This document shows positions 43,901 to 53,270 of a stretch of 64,000 nt of DNA, piece after piece (within the stretch, counting starts at the first letter, position 1; each line of letters begins with the position of its first letter). This stretch comes from Panopea generosa. Its lineage: Eukaryota > Mollusca > Bivalvia > Adapedonta > Hiatellidae. The DNA lies in NCBI GenBank assembly GCA_029582155.1, contig CM055896.1:28220684-28284683 (forward strand), read 5' to 3'. The notes beneath the pieces were generated by a model. The model did no database searches, had not been told where the DNA came from, and saw nothing but the letters and a program-made list of their open reading frames with translations. Position numbers and translations under genes: made by a program.

Positions 43901-45600
43901 GTAAGGTGACTTATCCCTGTGTAGCTGGTGTAGATGTAAGATGGCTTATCTCAGAGTTGTTGTTGTAGATGTAAGATGATTTATTTCTGTGTAGTTGTTG
44001 TAGATGTAAGATAACTTATCTCTGTGTAGTTGTTGTAGATGTAAGATTACTTATCTCTGTGTAGTTGTTGTTTCTGTGTAGTTGTAGATGTGAGATGATT
44101 TATCTCTGTGTAGTTGCTGTAGATGTAGGATGACTTATCTCTGTGTGTAGTTTTTGTAGTTGTAAGATAATTGATCTCTGTGTAGTTGTTGTAGATGTAA
44201 GATTACTTATCTCTCTGTGTAGTTGGTTGTTAAAAATATCTTCTTGGCCATTGAACAGGGTACCTTTTTTTAGATGTCAGTTCTATTAAGACAAGCTCTT
44301 AGTCCATACTGACCATATGTATTTAATTTAAGATGTGTACATATATATATATGTAAATAAGAATACTAACTAACCAGTGATACAGTATGAGATGCCATTT
44401 GATTCCCCCAAAATTGTATAATTGGGTCATGTCACTGCAGCAGTGTTCTTCATTACCTCTTCTGATGGTAATGTTTATAATTGACATGAAACATTGTAAC
44501 AGCTTCCCTGGACAATCAATTTACATTAAATGTATTAATGGCTCTACTGGTCAAAGGTCAATTTGGCTTATGTCATGGTTATTTGTCTGTCATTTGTCAC
44601 AACTATATATTTCATCTTTATTTGCCAAACTGAGAATGTGTTAGAATTGGTCAAAAGGTAAACCTATCATCTTATCTATCCAATACAGTTCTATTCTTTA
44701 TCAATCCTGTACTGGTTGTACAGAAGGTGACTTTAGGTTGTTTGCCCTCTGTTTGTGTGTCCATCCATCCAATGTCTGTCCTCAAAATAAGGATCAATCG
44801 ATAACATGTAATAGCTATTTAATACATTGGTCTATATATTATGTTGGTCTATTTAATACATTTTTCTATAGAGTATATTGGTATGTTTATTCATTGGTCT
44901 ATGCAATACATTGATCTGTTAACAGCATTAATCTTACTAATATATACTAATGAGTAATGATAAATGTTATTATTTGTTACTAGAAACAACTTTTTAAATA
45001 ATGATTGGAGACGTTGGACATGCAAAAAGCTGATTTTGGTGCTGCAATGATTTTATTTTATGGGTAGTAGAAACAGCATGTTTTCATTTAAGTTCTATTT
45101 GGATTATCCGTACAAAAAACTTTTTATTGTACCTTTCAATATTTGTTGTTATTTTTTATGTCATCGCGATGATCAATTAACCTAACCACTCTTTTCTGGA
45201 TTCCTGGAAGGTTAACCGGTACTCGAGCACACACATCTTTGCAAGTAACTGATATCTTTCCCACTAGAATCAGCGGTAAGAGACAAACAATAGTGAGATA
45301 TAATGTCATTTATCAATAATCACAGAGACTGTGGCTAGGAGGGGATTTGAACTCCCGACCCCTGGATAGTCGGACCGACTACGGACTAAGCTAACCTGGC
45401 TAAGCTATTTCGTTATTGTTAAATGAGATCTTGAAGTATAATAGAAGCTTGTGTGACTTTAATGTGTGTTAATTCATCTTACTTTATTTTACTTTTAGAA
45501 AATTGAGGCAAGTGCAATGGAAGATTTTTATGGCCTGTCATCAGACTTACAGAAGAACTCGGAGACGGGCTATATATTGTTTTATCAATCAAGAGAATGA
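22577..45600 (+). CDS. USP46: Ubiquitin carboxyl-terminal hydrolase 12/46 (USP12/USP46 orthologue), nine exons
   Basis: A cysteine deubiquitinase. In animals USP12/46 works with WDR48/UAF1 and WDR20 to remove ubiquitin from substrates. Exons: 22577-22579 (proposed, ATG only), 29440-29520, 31500-31719, 37368-37448, 37768-37895, 39122-39282, 40150-40282, 43309-43452 and 45499-45600. All junctions are GT/AG and phases agree. The product is 350 aa. Cys box [15 protein letters not shown] has nucleophile C33; the His box RGHYISIVK has H297, with the acidic DDD at 312-314. Zinc fingers use C166/C169 (CLNC) and C213/C216 (CEVC). Nearly every block aligns with human USP46/USP12, and the invertebrate-type start would be M-GNNPT, compatible with N-myristoylation. 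No break is seen. One gene in this window cannot tell USP12 from USP46; invertebrates usually have a single ancestor-like gene. Confidence 0.95.
22923..22952. repeat. Poly-G homopolymer, 30 G
   Basis: 30 uninterrupted G, plus strand, in the first USP12/46 intron, 343 bases after the proposed exon 1 donor. A potential G-quadruplex. Confidence 0.95.
22953..25263. other. USP12/46 intron 1, 5' part
   Basis: AT-rich sequence. I recognise no gene, RNA or repeat family here. Confidence 0.45.
25274..25485 (+). mobile_element. tRNA-derived SINE (family E) with 10-bp target-site duplication
   Basis: A box GTGGTCCAGCGATAGAG, B box GAGTTCGATCC, then CCTTGAGCAAGACACTT and a body ending GTAAAATAAATAAGTTT. 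TAGAGATATA flanks exactly at 25264-25273 and 25486-25495. Decayed relatives lie at 27925-28075 and 46165-46335. Confidence 0.9.
25496..26149. other. USP12/46 intron 1, unassigned
   Basis: Nothing recognised. A YY1-like AAAATGGCTGC with a following donor (CAAG|GTAAAT at 25795) was considered as an exon but carries no usable frame. Confidence 0.4.
26150..27450 (+). pseudogene. Heavily decayed LINE (RT to C-terminus)
   Basis: Plus-strand RT remnants are broken by many stops and frameshifts: LNPSKAS-PDE (about 26190), SPIFKKGD (about 26330), [14 protein letters not shown] (about 26450), the QLCIGQSP area and LSGDNC/FADN-like remnant near 26800. A C-terminal [13 protein letters not shown] sits near 26910, then [14 protein letters not shown] near 27110. 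All are in the order of a CR1/L2-type element. Non-functional. Confidence 0.8.
27451..29439. other. USP12/46 intron 1, 3' part
   Basis: A decayed family-E SINE remnant lies at about 27925-28075 (GGGTCATGTGTTTCATCC, GAGTAAGACAATTTATCCAC). The remainder is AT-rich with no recognised feature. Confidence 0.5.
29440..29520 (+). CDS. USP46: USP12/46 exon 2
   Basis: 27 codons, [12 protein letters not shown] to HYFGLVN, the conserved N-terminal arm before the catalytic cysteine box. Acceptor TAATTTCAG, donor AAT|GTAAGT. Confidence 0.93.
29521..31190. repeat. USP12/46 intron 2 with diverged interspersed repeats
   Basis: Two related blocks at about 30290-30540 and 30780-31020 share ATCAAAAT(A)AAATCATGTG, ATGTTGCAATTTTAA and CCAATTTTAAAATTTTGAAAAAT with each other and with 9595-9880. 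The interval 30610-30720 matches 20520-20650 inverted. No gene. Confidence 0.65.
31191..31445 (+). mobile_element. tRNA-derived SINE (family C), in USP12/46 intron 2
   Basis: GTCTAGTGGTGAAGCGCCTG A-box head, degenerate B box (GGGTATGATCCCC), then ACTAGAAGCTTCCTTACTTG and the body seen inverted at 14540-14850 and 60888-61112. It ends about 55 bases before exon 3. Confidence 0.8.
31500..31719 (+). CDS. USP46: USP12/46 exon 3 (catalytic Cys)
   Basis: Residues 29-101. [16 protein letters not shown] holds the nucleophile; [18 protein letters not shown] and FITRLRKEC follow. Ends in phase 1 (TGT G|GTATGT). The conserved thumb helices are intact. Confidence 0.96.
31720..32794. other. USP12/46 intron 3, unique 5' part
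   Basis: No feature was recognised before the 37-bp array. Overlapping short ORFs have no family similarity. Confidence 0.45.
32795..36570 (+). repeat. 37-bp minisatellite, about 102 copies
   Basis: The monomer TTCAGTGTGCATGTATTGG + TTCTACCGATACCATTTG repeats head to tail for 3.8 kb. Variants fall in a few classes: GCATG or GCTTG, and CCGATACC, CCGGTACC, CCAATACC, CCAGTAGC or CCCATACC; some monomers lack a base or two. Each holds an inverted pair, GTATTGG/CCGATAC, around TTCTA. Long ORFs in all three plus frames come from the absence of stops in the monomer and are not genes. Same-order variant strings near 32865-33130 and 33270-33510 suggest block duplication. Confidence 0.97.
36610..37066 (+). 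repeat. 31-bp minisatellite, about 14 copies
   Basis: Monomer CCCCATTTCAACTTTGGTAC + TTGCCTCACCT, with A/C variation in CTCA(A/C)CT and some truncated units. It directly follows the 37-bp array in the same intron. No coding role. Confidence 0.95.
37067..37367. other. USP12/46 intron 3, 3' end
   Basis: Unique AT-rich sequence leading to the exon 4 acceptor (GTTTTCAG). Confidence 0.5.
37368..37448 (+). CDS. USP46: USP12/46 exon 4
   Basis: [19 protein letters not shown], the QQDAHEF motif of USPs, to ELLQ. Acceptor TTTTCAG, donor CAAG|GTAATC. Phases 1 to 1. Confidence 0.95.
37768..37895 (+). CDS. USP46: USP12/46 exon 5 (first zinc Cys pair)
   Basis: Residues 130-171. A low-complexity [10 protein letters not shown] linker precedes [20 protein letters not shown], with zinc ligands C166 and C169. 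Donor ACA|GTAAGT. Confidence 0.95.
37896..38844. repeat. USP12/46 intron 5 with short tandem repeat at 38519-38640
   Basis: About three copies of TTCCATTGTCAACACTTAG (24-bp spacing), then repeated TGTCATCAAGCA words. The rest of the interval is unassigned AT-rich intron. Confidence 0.6.
38845..39080 (+). mobile_element. tRNA-derived SINE (family B) with 13-bp target-site duplication, adjacent to exon 6
   Basis: GGTCCTCTGTAGCTGAGTGG head, degenerate B box (TGTGCGAGTCCCGC), and a body matching 14946-15198 in opposite orientation. AATCAGAGGGTTA flanks exactly at 38832-38844 and 39081-39093. The downstream flank ends 28 bases before the exon 6 border, inside the usual branch-point zone. Confidence 0.92.
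39122..39282 (+). CDS. USP46: USP12/46 exon 6 (second zinc Cys pair)
   Basis: Residues 172-224: [20 protein letters not shown] and [14 protein letters not shown], zinc ligands C213 and C216. A SINE with its target duplication ends only 28 bases before the exon. Confidence 0.96.
39283..40149. other. USP12/46 intron 6
   Basis: AT-rich intron with a short (AAT)n run near 40105-40127. No further feature. Confidence 0.5.
40150..40282 (+). CDS. USP46: USP12/46 exon 7
   Basis: [20 protein letters not shown] to [10 protein letters not shown]. Donor ACA|GTAAGT. The last 12 bases of this exon and the donor are the first monomer of the 34-bp array that follows. Confidence 0.96.
40271..42636 (+). repeat. 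34-bp minisatellite founded on the exon 7 splice donor, about 70 copies
   Basis: The first monomer, CTCTTTAATACA|GTAAGTAC... (40271-40304), is the last 12 bases of exon 7 plus the first 22 of the intron. It is then repeated head to tail for 2.37 kb. Many copies keep ACA|GTAAGT or AGA|GTAAGT, a consensus donor; others have ACAATAAGT, which destroys the GT. Reading on from exon 7 into the first copy meets TAG after nine codons (VSTQYQ region), so use of a later donor would truncate the protein. Confidence 0.96.
42637..43308. other. USP12/46 intron 7, unique 3' part
   Basis: Unique AT-rich sequence to the exon 8 acceptor (AATTTCAG). Confidence 0.5.
43309..43452 (+). CDS. USP46: USP12/46 exon 8 (catalytic His)
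   Basis: Residues 270-317: [20 protein letters not shown] (H297), [10 protein letters not shown]. Donor GAT|GTAAGA. The exon's last 8 bases begin the 35-bp array in the next intron. Confidence 0.96.
43445..44228 (+). repeat. 35-bp minisatellite founded on the exon 8 splice donor, about 22 copies
   Basis: The first monomer begins with the last 8 bases of exon 8 (TTGTAGAT) followed by donor GTAAGATG and about 19 more intron bases. TTGTAGAT|GTAAGATGACTTATC... recurs at 43445, 43480, 43515 and on, with 35-bp spacing. Donors are retained as GTAAGA or GTGAGA in most copies. Reading through from exon 8 meets TGA two codons into the intron. Confidence 0.95.
44229..45177. other. USP12/46 intron 8, unassigned
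   Basis: AT-rich intron. A short 'ggtctat..atacattg' word recurs near 44830-44920. No gene. Confidence 0.45.
45178..45410 (-). mobile_element. tRNA-derived SINE (family D), in USP12/46 intron 8
   Basis: Minus-strand element matching 15985-16215 (TTAACCTAACCACT, GAAGGTTAACC, TTTGCAAGTAACTGATA, CACAGAGACT). The tRNA-like head keeps an antisense B box, GATTTGAACTCCC, and a degenerate A-box region. This body type is widespread in clam genomes. Confidence 0.8.
45499..45600 (+). CDS. USP46: USP12/46 exon 9 (C-terminus and stop)
   Basis: [20 protein letters not shown] to [13 protein letters not shown], the family's usual C-terminus. Acceptor ACTTTTAG. Confidence 0.95.
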   Translation, partial: KIEASAMEDFYGLSSDLQKNSETGYILFYQSRE

Positions 45601-46335
45601 AGAGTTGTAAGGGTTGCAATGTGACAGAGTTGTACCAGCACCACTTGTTACCAAGCAGTCTGTAGCACATAGTCCTCGTATTGAAGTCATCTGCATGCAT
45701 ACACGAGGGCAAAGATTAGGGTCCACAGAATGAAACATTATCTTTATTCGACTCTCGAACAATTAATCAAACTGATGGTGATTTTTTAAAATTCATTTAA
45801 ACAGACTAAGGTATATATAATTAATGAATGTATGTATAGTTGGAATTTATCCCAGTGTTCAAGTGACACATCATATAAACATTTACAATATTGAAATATA
45901 TCATAAACATGTGTAAGATCTTGACCTTGTTTGTTTGGACTAAATACGGCTCCTGTTCATGCTGTTATTTGTCCAACTGTGTAGAGCAATCACAAACTGA
46001 TACCTCACCATGAATATGCTCACCACAATTATCACTTTAAAGGCACATACTCTAATAAAATTTCTTCTCTGCCATTTCCAAATAATTGTAAATCCATTAT
46101 AATTCTGAACAATGTGAAGGAATATTTAAATCTATGATTATATGTTAAACACAATTTTATTTTTGTTGTAGCTCTTGATCTAGTGGTTGTACATTGATCA
46201 CCCTCATTATCGAGTGGTCGTAAGTTTCACATTAGAAGGGTCATGTGTATTGTCCAGAAGCAAGACACTTCTTCCATATACATTAGTACTGGTTCTATCC
46301 AGGAAAATGTGAATTCACAATGTGTAAAACAAAAA
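45601..46335 (+). other. USP12/46 3' UTR region and a decayed SINE
   Basis: The sequence after the stop is presumably 3' UTR. The first AATAAA is at 46054-46059, but cleavage there is only a guess. 46165-46335 is a decayed family-E SINE (GATCTAGTGG, AGAAGCAAGACACTTCTTCC, ACTGGTTCTATCCAGGAA). Confidence 0.45.
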
Positions 46336-48360
46336 ACAAACCTCAATAATGTATTCTAACATTTAAAGTGAAGTCCAGTATCTTGCTTTCTGCAAACAAA
46401 GAACAAACCTACACATTTGCAAATGTGGGTAAAAACTGCATAAGTAGTTTAAAAATGCCATATACTAGAGTGTTTCACATACATTTTTTATTTCACAGAT
46501 TTATAGGCCTCTCGTTTTGCCCTTAATGAGAAAACTATGGTGCATATATGGTTTTCTCCTTGTCTGCCTGTTGTGGTATCTTTCTAAAGAGTTTCGTTTA
46601 TCTACATTTACTTGTCCGAGTTGAAATTAAACTTTTTACGCCCATCCTCGTCTTATAATTATAAATCTGGCCCAGTATTCACAAACATTCTCTGACAACT
46701 TGACTGCACACAAGTTGAAATTTTAATTGCTTAATTAGAAAATTGATGAACTATATTCACAAAATATTGTTCTAAAGGCAAACCTTGTGTCTATCAATGT
46801 TATGATAAACAGTGATGTTGAAACTGTTCAGACCTGATAACAGGGTTGAGTTTATGCCAGATGAGATATTTTGTGAATACTCAGCCAGTCTTATAAGTTG
46901 TGACTGACTTTAGAGAGAGCAGTTGTATGAAAACAATTCCATTATTTACTGTTGTTGCAAACTCTGCATACATATTACATTGAGACCATGGAAGAACTTA
47001 CCCTGTTCTTGTGCCTTGTTGATTCTCTAAGTTCATTTTCCATTTCATCTATGTCCCTGAGAGCTTTCAATCCATATATTGGTATTATGTTACACAAAGT
47101 GGGTAATACACTGCCTTGTCAACTGTGCATGTTATTGAAGAAAAAAATGAATTAATATTGCTTCTCATGTACTTGAAACATCCATTGTTGATTGAGATTG
47201 GTATAGAGCAGGGGGCAACTCTGCTCAAATGAACTCTTTTTCTGAATTAGGATTAGAATTAATGATTGTTGAGTTGTTATTTGTTTTTATAATTACAGAC
47301 TGTGTAAGACAGGTTAAACTGAAGTTCTTGTTTTGGTGTATATAAAGAAAGTCTGAAACTTACATGTGCTGGCAACACAGTCTTTTTTTGTAAATTAAGT
47401 ATATAAACCTGTGTTGTTTATTTGTATATTTGTACATATCACTGGTTACATTGTATAAATGTAAATAGAAGCTAGAATTAAGTTAATTGTATAGTTATGT
47501 TATTGTTAAGATTGAATGATAATTGAAGGTGGATATAAGATACATGTAATTATTTTTTTTGTACAAGTCTGACGACACAAGTTCACTATCAACTGGATTT
47601 AAAATAATTGTTTGGGAACATATTGAAGATTTAAATAATTAGATTTTTTACAGCCAAAGGTCAATATTATGTTTTACAGCTAAAGGTCAATATGATTGAC
47701 AGCCTAAGATAATGCAAAACCTCTGTTGAGTAGTCACACCTTGGTTAAAGTTTTGCATGTAAGTCCCTATCTCAGTTTTATGTATTGGATTGAAACTTCA
47801 TACAAGGTATTGCAGTTATAAGACTTACTTAGTTTTGTAAGTTAGATGAGTTTTGTAAGTTAGATGACTCTTATTTGCTTGGATTTGTCATCAGTTTTGA
47901 TCAAATTTGTACTTTTATGACAAAAATTCAACTATGCGAGCGCGATGTCCCTCCGAAAGTTCTTGTTAAATTAAGCTCCATTTTCTGAGATAATAATTAT
48001 GTAATAATTTGCTAAAAAACAGATAATCTGCATACATAGTTCTGTAATAACAAATGAATTTGGTTAAGTAGAAATTTGATTTTTTTCTTATTTTGTTTGT
48101 TGAATTTCATTTTTTTACATTGAAACATTTAGCTGTGACTTAATGAAATGTTTTGTTTTTGTCTCGCCGCGACGAAGGAGAGACGAGATTCAGGTGTTGC
48201 TTTTCTGGTGACGGCGGCGTCAAACATTGATATTTAGCTCCAACATTACGTTTTCGTTTTTACACTATTTCTGAACAAGTACAAGTGCTAGGGCACTCAT
48301 ACTTGACTCATACTTACAACTAACACCCTGCATCACATTATATACTGCAGATGCTGAGTA
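46336..48360. other. Intergenic or 3' UTR, no gene recognised
   Basis: AT-rich. Near 47640-47700 CAGCCAAAGGTCAATAT and CAGCTAAAGGTCAATAT form a short direct repeat. Nothing else supported. Confidence 0.4.
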
Positions 48361-48474
48361 CTTTTCTTTTTTTTAATTTATTTAAAAAAAAAAATATTCT
48401 TTTTTTATTATTATTTATTTCTTTTTAATTTTTATTTTTTATTTCTTTTTTTATTTAAATGTTTTATTTAGAAA

Positions 48475-48526
<52 letters not shown>

Positions 48527-48660
48527 TTTTAATAATTTTTTTTTTTTTTTTAATATGTTTTTTTTTTAATATGTTTTACTTAGAAATATATATATATATA
48601 TTTTTTCTTTATATAATTATGTTTTACTTAGAAATACTGGTTAAATTTTTTTTTTTTTAA
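48361..48660. repeat. T-rich and (TA)n low-complexity region
   Basis: Long T tracts with (TA)n runs at about 48480-48508 and 48588-48601, plus repeated TATGTTTTACTTAGAAATA words about 75-100 bases apart. The 60-codon ORF here is composition only. Confidence 0.85.
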
Positions 48661-51039
48661 ATATGTTTTTCTTAGAAATACTGGTTAAAGTTTTGTGTGC
48701 AACTACCATCAAGTTCATATCTCAAAAATCACTTAATGTATTTGATCGAAACTTCACACAATACTTCCTACAAAATTTCTTAGTCATTAAACCTAATACA
48801 TAAACCAAGTTAGATAATGCTTGCATGAATATAATATTTTATTTTTTTCTCTCCCATGTGTGTATTTATGGTCAAAGCGGACACGGCGAGACATATCGTT
48901 CCGCGTAATTCTTGTTTTGTTAAAACAATGACATGTGGGAATTGTATAAGCGTTAGAAATGATTGCTTTGTATTTTCTGATCAATTTTATATCTACTATA
49001 TTTGAGAAGAAAAAAAATATACTGAATGTTTGTAATAGTTTTTGCTACTTTTCCGTGCACTACATCAACAAAATACTGACATTAGGCTCTGTGGGTAAAC
49101 AGTATGAATATTCACTGATTTTCTACATCTTCAGCTCTACTGGTCAAAGGCCAGATGAGTTTATGCAACACCATGTATTCTGTCGGGGTCCATTTGCAGC
49201 ATTTTCTCTTAAACTGCCTAGCAAATTATACTGCACAATTATAAGGATGTTTGTGATATTATGTAAGATGATTTTTAGTTAGAAATTCAAAATGTTCACC
49301 ATTACCAAAAATATTAAAAATCTCTAAATAAAGTTAAAAAACCTGTCATCAAATTTTGAAACTATTGTCAAGACAATGTCCCAGGGGTAAAAAGAATACT
49401 TAATTGTTTCGGAATGGCACAAGACTTACTTTAAAAAACAACATTTTTTATGAAACTAAAAGAATCAAATTTTATTTATTTTTCAAAGCATTAGCTTGTG
49501 GTTCATTTCAAATTTTGTACAAAAGTTTATATAAATGATAACCCAAAGTCAAATTTGGCATAGAAAATATTTTTCGAAATTTATTTTCTCTTACATTGAA
49601 TGTTATACACCACTTTGATTAAGTAGAAGATCCTATTGTTCCACAATATATGCACTTAAAATTGATCAAGGAATAATGAAACAGCAAACAATCCTTGTAC
49701 TCAAATTCAAGCTATTTACTTTTTCACAGTGATCACCTTTTTGAAAGTCGTTGAATCCCGTGTGTGAGTGTGTATCAAATGTTTACAGTAAACAAGCGAG
49801 TTCTTCTTAAGTTAATCTTCCAAAAAAGAGCGAATGGTTTTAAAATGTTCCCCAAACAATAGCTTTAAATAAGTTTTGATGAATGAAGTGTCATGAATTA
49901 TTATCTCTTAATGTTCAGGAACTCAAAGTGACTTTTTACAAGTGTTAAAAATGCGAAGATTTGCGATTTATTGAGCACGTTAAGCACTTGATGTGTTATA
50001 TGTTTTCATTGTTGATATAACATGGCTTTATTAATCTGAATGACTTTAAAATCATGTAATATTGTCTCAAATCATTCACTAGTGCTATACAAATAAATTC
50101 CATTTGTAAAGTTGTTTGCAGATGCAGTATATATATATGTGTGTACTACATAGTATATAGTATTTATTAATTTATGGATTGTAGTTATTGTTGCAGTTCT
50201 GCGGTCTTCAGGTACTACTGTCATTGTAATTTTAAAATGCAGATATCCTATTACCTAACACAAAATAATTTCTATCTATTTCAGTTTGTTTTCTTTCTTC
50301 TTGTATCCTTTATTGTAATAAAACTTTCAAATTATATGATGACATTTCAGTTTTGTTTTTTGTCCTACTCTTTACTGTGAAGAAGCATGGGATATCTTTT
50401 TTCTACCCTATTAATAGAAATAATATTACTACCTTTCACTGCCTTCGTATCTTAAATGAGAAAGAAATGGGAATGTGCGTTTCTGTATTGAAACTACCCT
50501 ATGATAAGTATTCTGCACAGTCAACAAGTGGTGTACAATATACCATGCCTTGCATATCTAGTTTGAGGTTTGGTTGTTTGCAGTATTTCCTAAAAAGATG
50601 GTATAAAAAAGCAACTTTCATACACTGTTCTGATCCTTGTGTTATCCCCAGAAGAAAAATGGGGGATATTGAAATGGCGTCAGTCCTCCATCGCGCTTTA
50701 TTAACTATATATTTACTATATATCCATGAACGTACCTTTGTACGAGAGTTATATGAATAGACTTTCAGTCTAAATATGTTTATTTTTGGTTGTTACAAAA
50801 TACACAAAAAACACTAAGAATGGGTTATCATTGTATTTTATTGAATAGTTCTCGTAATATAAAGAGCATGTAGGGGTTGTTTCAAACTTCTTATGCATAT
50901 TCCGCTATATTCACAGTGAAATTTGTTGTAGATGATTATAAAGTTTGGCAAAAACTTTCGATGGGACTTGAAATATTAATCATAACTACATGTACATGCA
51001 ACCAAGGAATTATTTAGAGAAGGTAAGGCAACCGAGAAG
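48661..51039. other. Intergenic, no gene recognised
   Basis: AT-rich. A frame open from 50353 to 50760 starts on TTG and shows no family motif; I do not call it. Confidence 0.4.
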
Positions 51040-51380
51040 TTATCGCAATATCTCATTTTCAATTCTCTCAATTTGTGTTTAAAACTGTTCAGTTTAGTAC
51101 TTTTGATAACAAAATTTGTATACTCCAGCTAAAATAACAATAAATTACAATAAATTTTCCTTCAAACCTCAATATCTTTAATTCAGGATCATTTTGCATG
51201 ATCGAAACATGTTTAACATTTAAGATTACGTACAACTTAAAGTTTATGTATAAGAAATCAGTTGCTTCTGAATTATGAATGATAAATTTGCCAAATAATT
51301 AATCCTCCCTGTGCTATTTCATCAACATTTAGTCAGGAGATGCATGTTTCCTATCGTATACAATTCATTGATGCAATAAA
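51040..51380. repeat. Dispersed repeat, copy of 6690-7090
   Basis: Shares AACAAAATTTGTATACT, ATCATTTTG.AT, TTACGTACA/TTACATACA, TGCCAAATAATTAAT and GATGCATGTTTCCT words in order and orientation with 6690-7090, about 75-80 percent similar by eye. Function unknown. Confidence 0.65.
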
Positions 51381-51420
51381 CTTTTATTAATTAAAATGGC
51401 ATTCACTCCATTGCTTGACA

Positions 51421-51422
<2 letters not shown>

Positions 51423-51472
<50 letters not shown>
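51423..51472. repeat. (GT)n microsatellite
   Basis: 24 uninterrupted GT dinucleotides. Confidence 0.97.
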
Positions 51473-51473
<1 letters not shown>

Positions 51474-52084
51474 TGTATGCATATGCCTCTTGTGGCCATA
51501 TTTTGCACATCACAAGTTAATTCTTAAAATCAATTCACAATGAGGCTGAATTTGAACATCCTGAGCTATCTATTATCGATCATAATTCTTCACAAAACTA
51601 TCACCCATGAAAACCAAATAGATATTTTTTATGTGTTTTAAGATATTGTGATTTATTATGTGTTCATCCATTGACTGAGATGTGTCCATTGGAAAGCATT
51701 TACTGAGGTTTTTTACTGACTGAGATTTGTTCACTGAGATGCGTCCATTGAGATATATTTCTAATATCAGAGTTTTATCTAAAAAGATCCACCGGCTTAG
51801 ATGCCAATCAGCAAAGTATTTTATTGTCACATTGACTAGACTGTAGATGCAAGCAATAGGGATTAGAGAACATTTTTTTATTTGTCCAAGATTTTCTTCA
51901 AAATCTGAATCTGACATTCATTCAGTACACAACGGTTTCGTTTCTTTCATTTTTACCAGAGACGTAACTGGAAAATCTTGCATTGAGGAATTGAGAAAGC
52001 ATCTCAACCTGTAGCACCGCTGGTTCCTGGCATACTGAGGTCATGTTGACTTTTGACTTTATTATAGCTTTAAAACCCCAACTG
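51473..52084. other. Intergenic, no gene recognised
   Basis: A loose run of 'actgagatg..ccattga' words occurs near 51660-51750. Nothing coding. Confidence 0.4.
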
Positions 52085-53270
52085 GAATATAGGGGAGGAT
52101 TTATATGATTATACACATGTTTCAAACAAGAAGTCCCTTTTTCAAAATTTCAAATTCACCACTCCATTTTTTTTGTTATAACTGTGTATACTTCTAGGGT
52201 ATTGTTAATACATTTAATTGGCAAAGAAAATGTGTGTAATATGCAGTTTGAAAAAAAGTTAAACTCCAACTGACAAAAATAAATGAAATTCTATATACCG
52301 GTAATTCCTTGGTGAGCTCACGCACTCTAAATTGTAAAAAATACATATATGGATCTGTACCATACATGCCAGTCTACTCTAAAATTGTTATAGAAGGTTC
52401 AGCTAGTGAAATGCTCTCAGTATTGTTATGAACCAAAAACCACATTAGTTACTAGTACGGCACCCCCCTTCAATATACAAATAACATAAGAATGAAGATG
52501 GCAATAAAAAGCATGAGCGTAGGAGCATTTCAATTGTTGGGGAGCAACCTGAGGAGAGAGTGTATGATGATGTACTTCCAGGCCCCGAAGTATATGCTGA
52601 CTGCCACCCCCCAATCCCCCCCCACCCCTTGGCCACCCGGCTCTTACGCCTATGATAAGTATATATTCAATAGAACATGAACCAACAATCAAAAGTAATG
52701 AAGAAATAAATAAAAAGAGAATATAATAACAAGTAGGAAGTAAGAAAAGAGGGCAGAAAAGACCTAACATGTTTATTTTAAGCGCTGTCATTCTATGCTT
52801 AATGTGCATTGAAAGGCTGTATAAAGTCGGGTATCTGATGCCAAGAAAGTCAGTTGTTGACAAAACGTTTTGTGTTTTCAATGAATTGTTGTTCCTTGCA
52901 TTCAAACTTGCAAGTCTTTGGTTCTCTTCCATCATAATAATGTTGCTTTTTCATGCCACCTGCAAGCCAAAACTGCCATACAAAAGCCACAGAAGGCTCT
53001 GGGCAGGTTTTATATAATTCAGTACATGGTTCAAATCAGAGAACCATAATTCAAAATTTCACAGTCATCAATGTATTGTTTTTGTTATAATGATGCGTAC
53101 AACTAGATTATTGCTAATACATTTAATTGGGAAAAAATCCATAAAGTGTTTATATGCAGTTTGAAAAAACCCCAACAAAAACGGTTTAACTCCACATGCC
53201 AAAAATTTGAAATTCGAGCATTGTAATTTGAGTCTCCTCTTACAAATATTTACTACCCTGGCAGTAAACA
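52085..53270. repeat. Two diverged copies of a repeat (52085-52310 and 52960-53270)
   Basis: Both contain TTCAAAATTTCA, TTGTTATAA, TAATACATTTAATTGG, ATGCAGTTTGAAAAAA and TTAACTCCA in order. The interval between them includes a C-rich tract (52606-52640) and no supported gene. Confidence 0.6.

Noticed and set aside
48361..48660. Short ORF in T-rich sequence
   Set aside because: Low-complexity T and TA tracts alone produce the Phe/Ile/Tyr frame.
50353..50760. 135-codon open frame
   Set aside because: It begins on TTG, the first ATG leaves about 97 codons, and there is no motif, splice context or repeat relationship to support it.
52426..52935. 169-codon minus-strand open frame
   Set aside because: The composition follows a G/C-rich tract and repeat sequence; no recognisable domain and no conserved neighbours.
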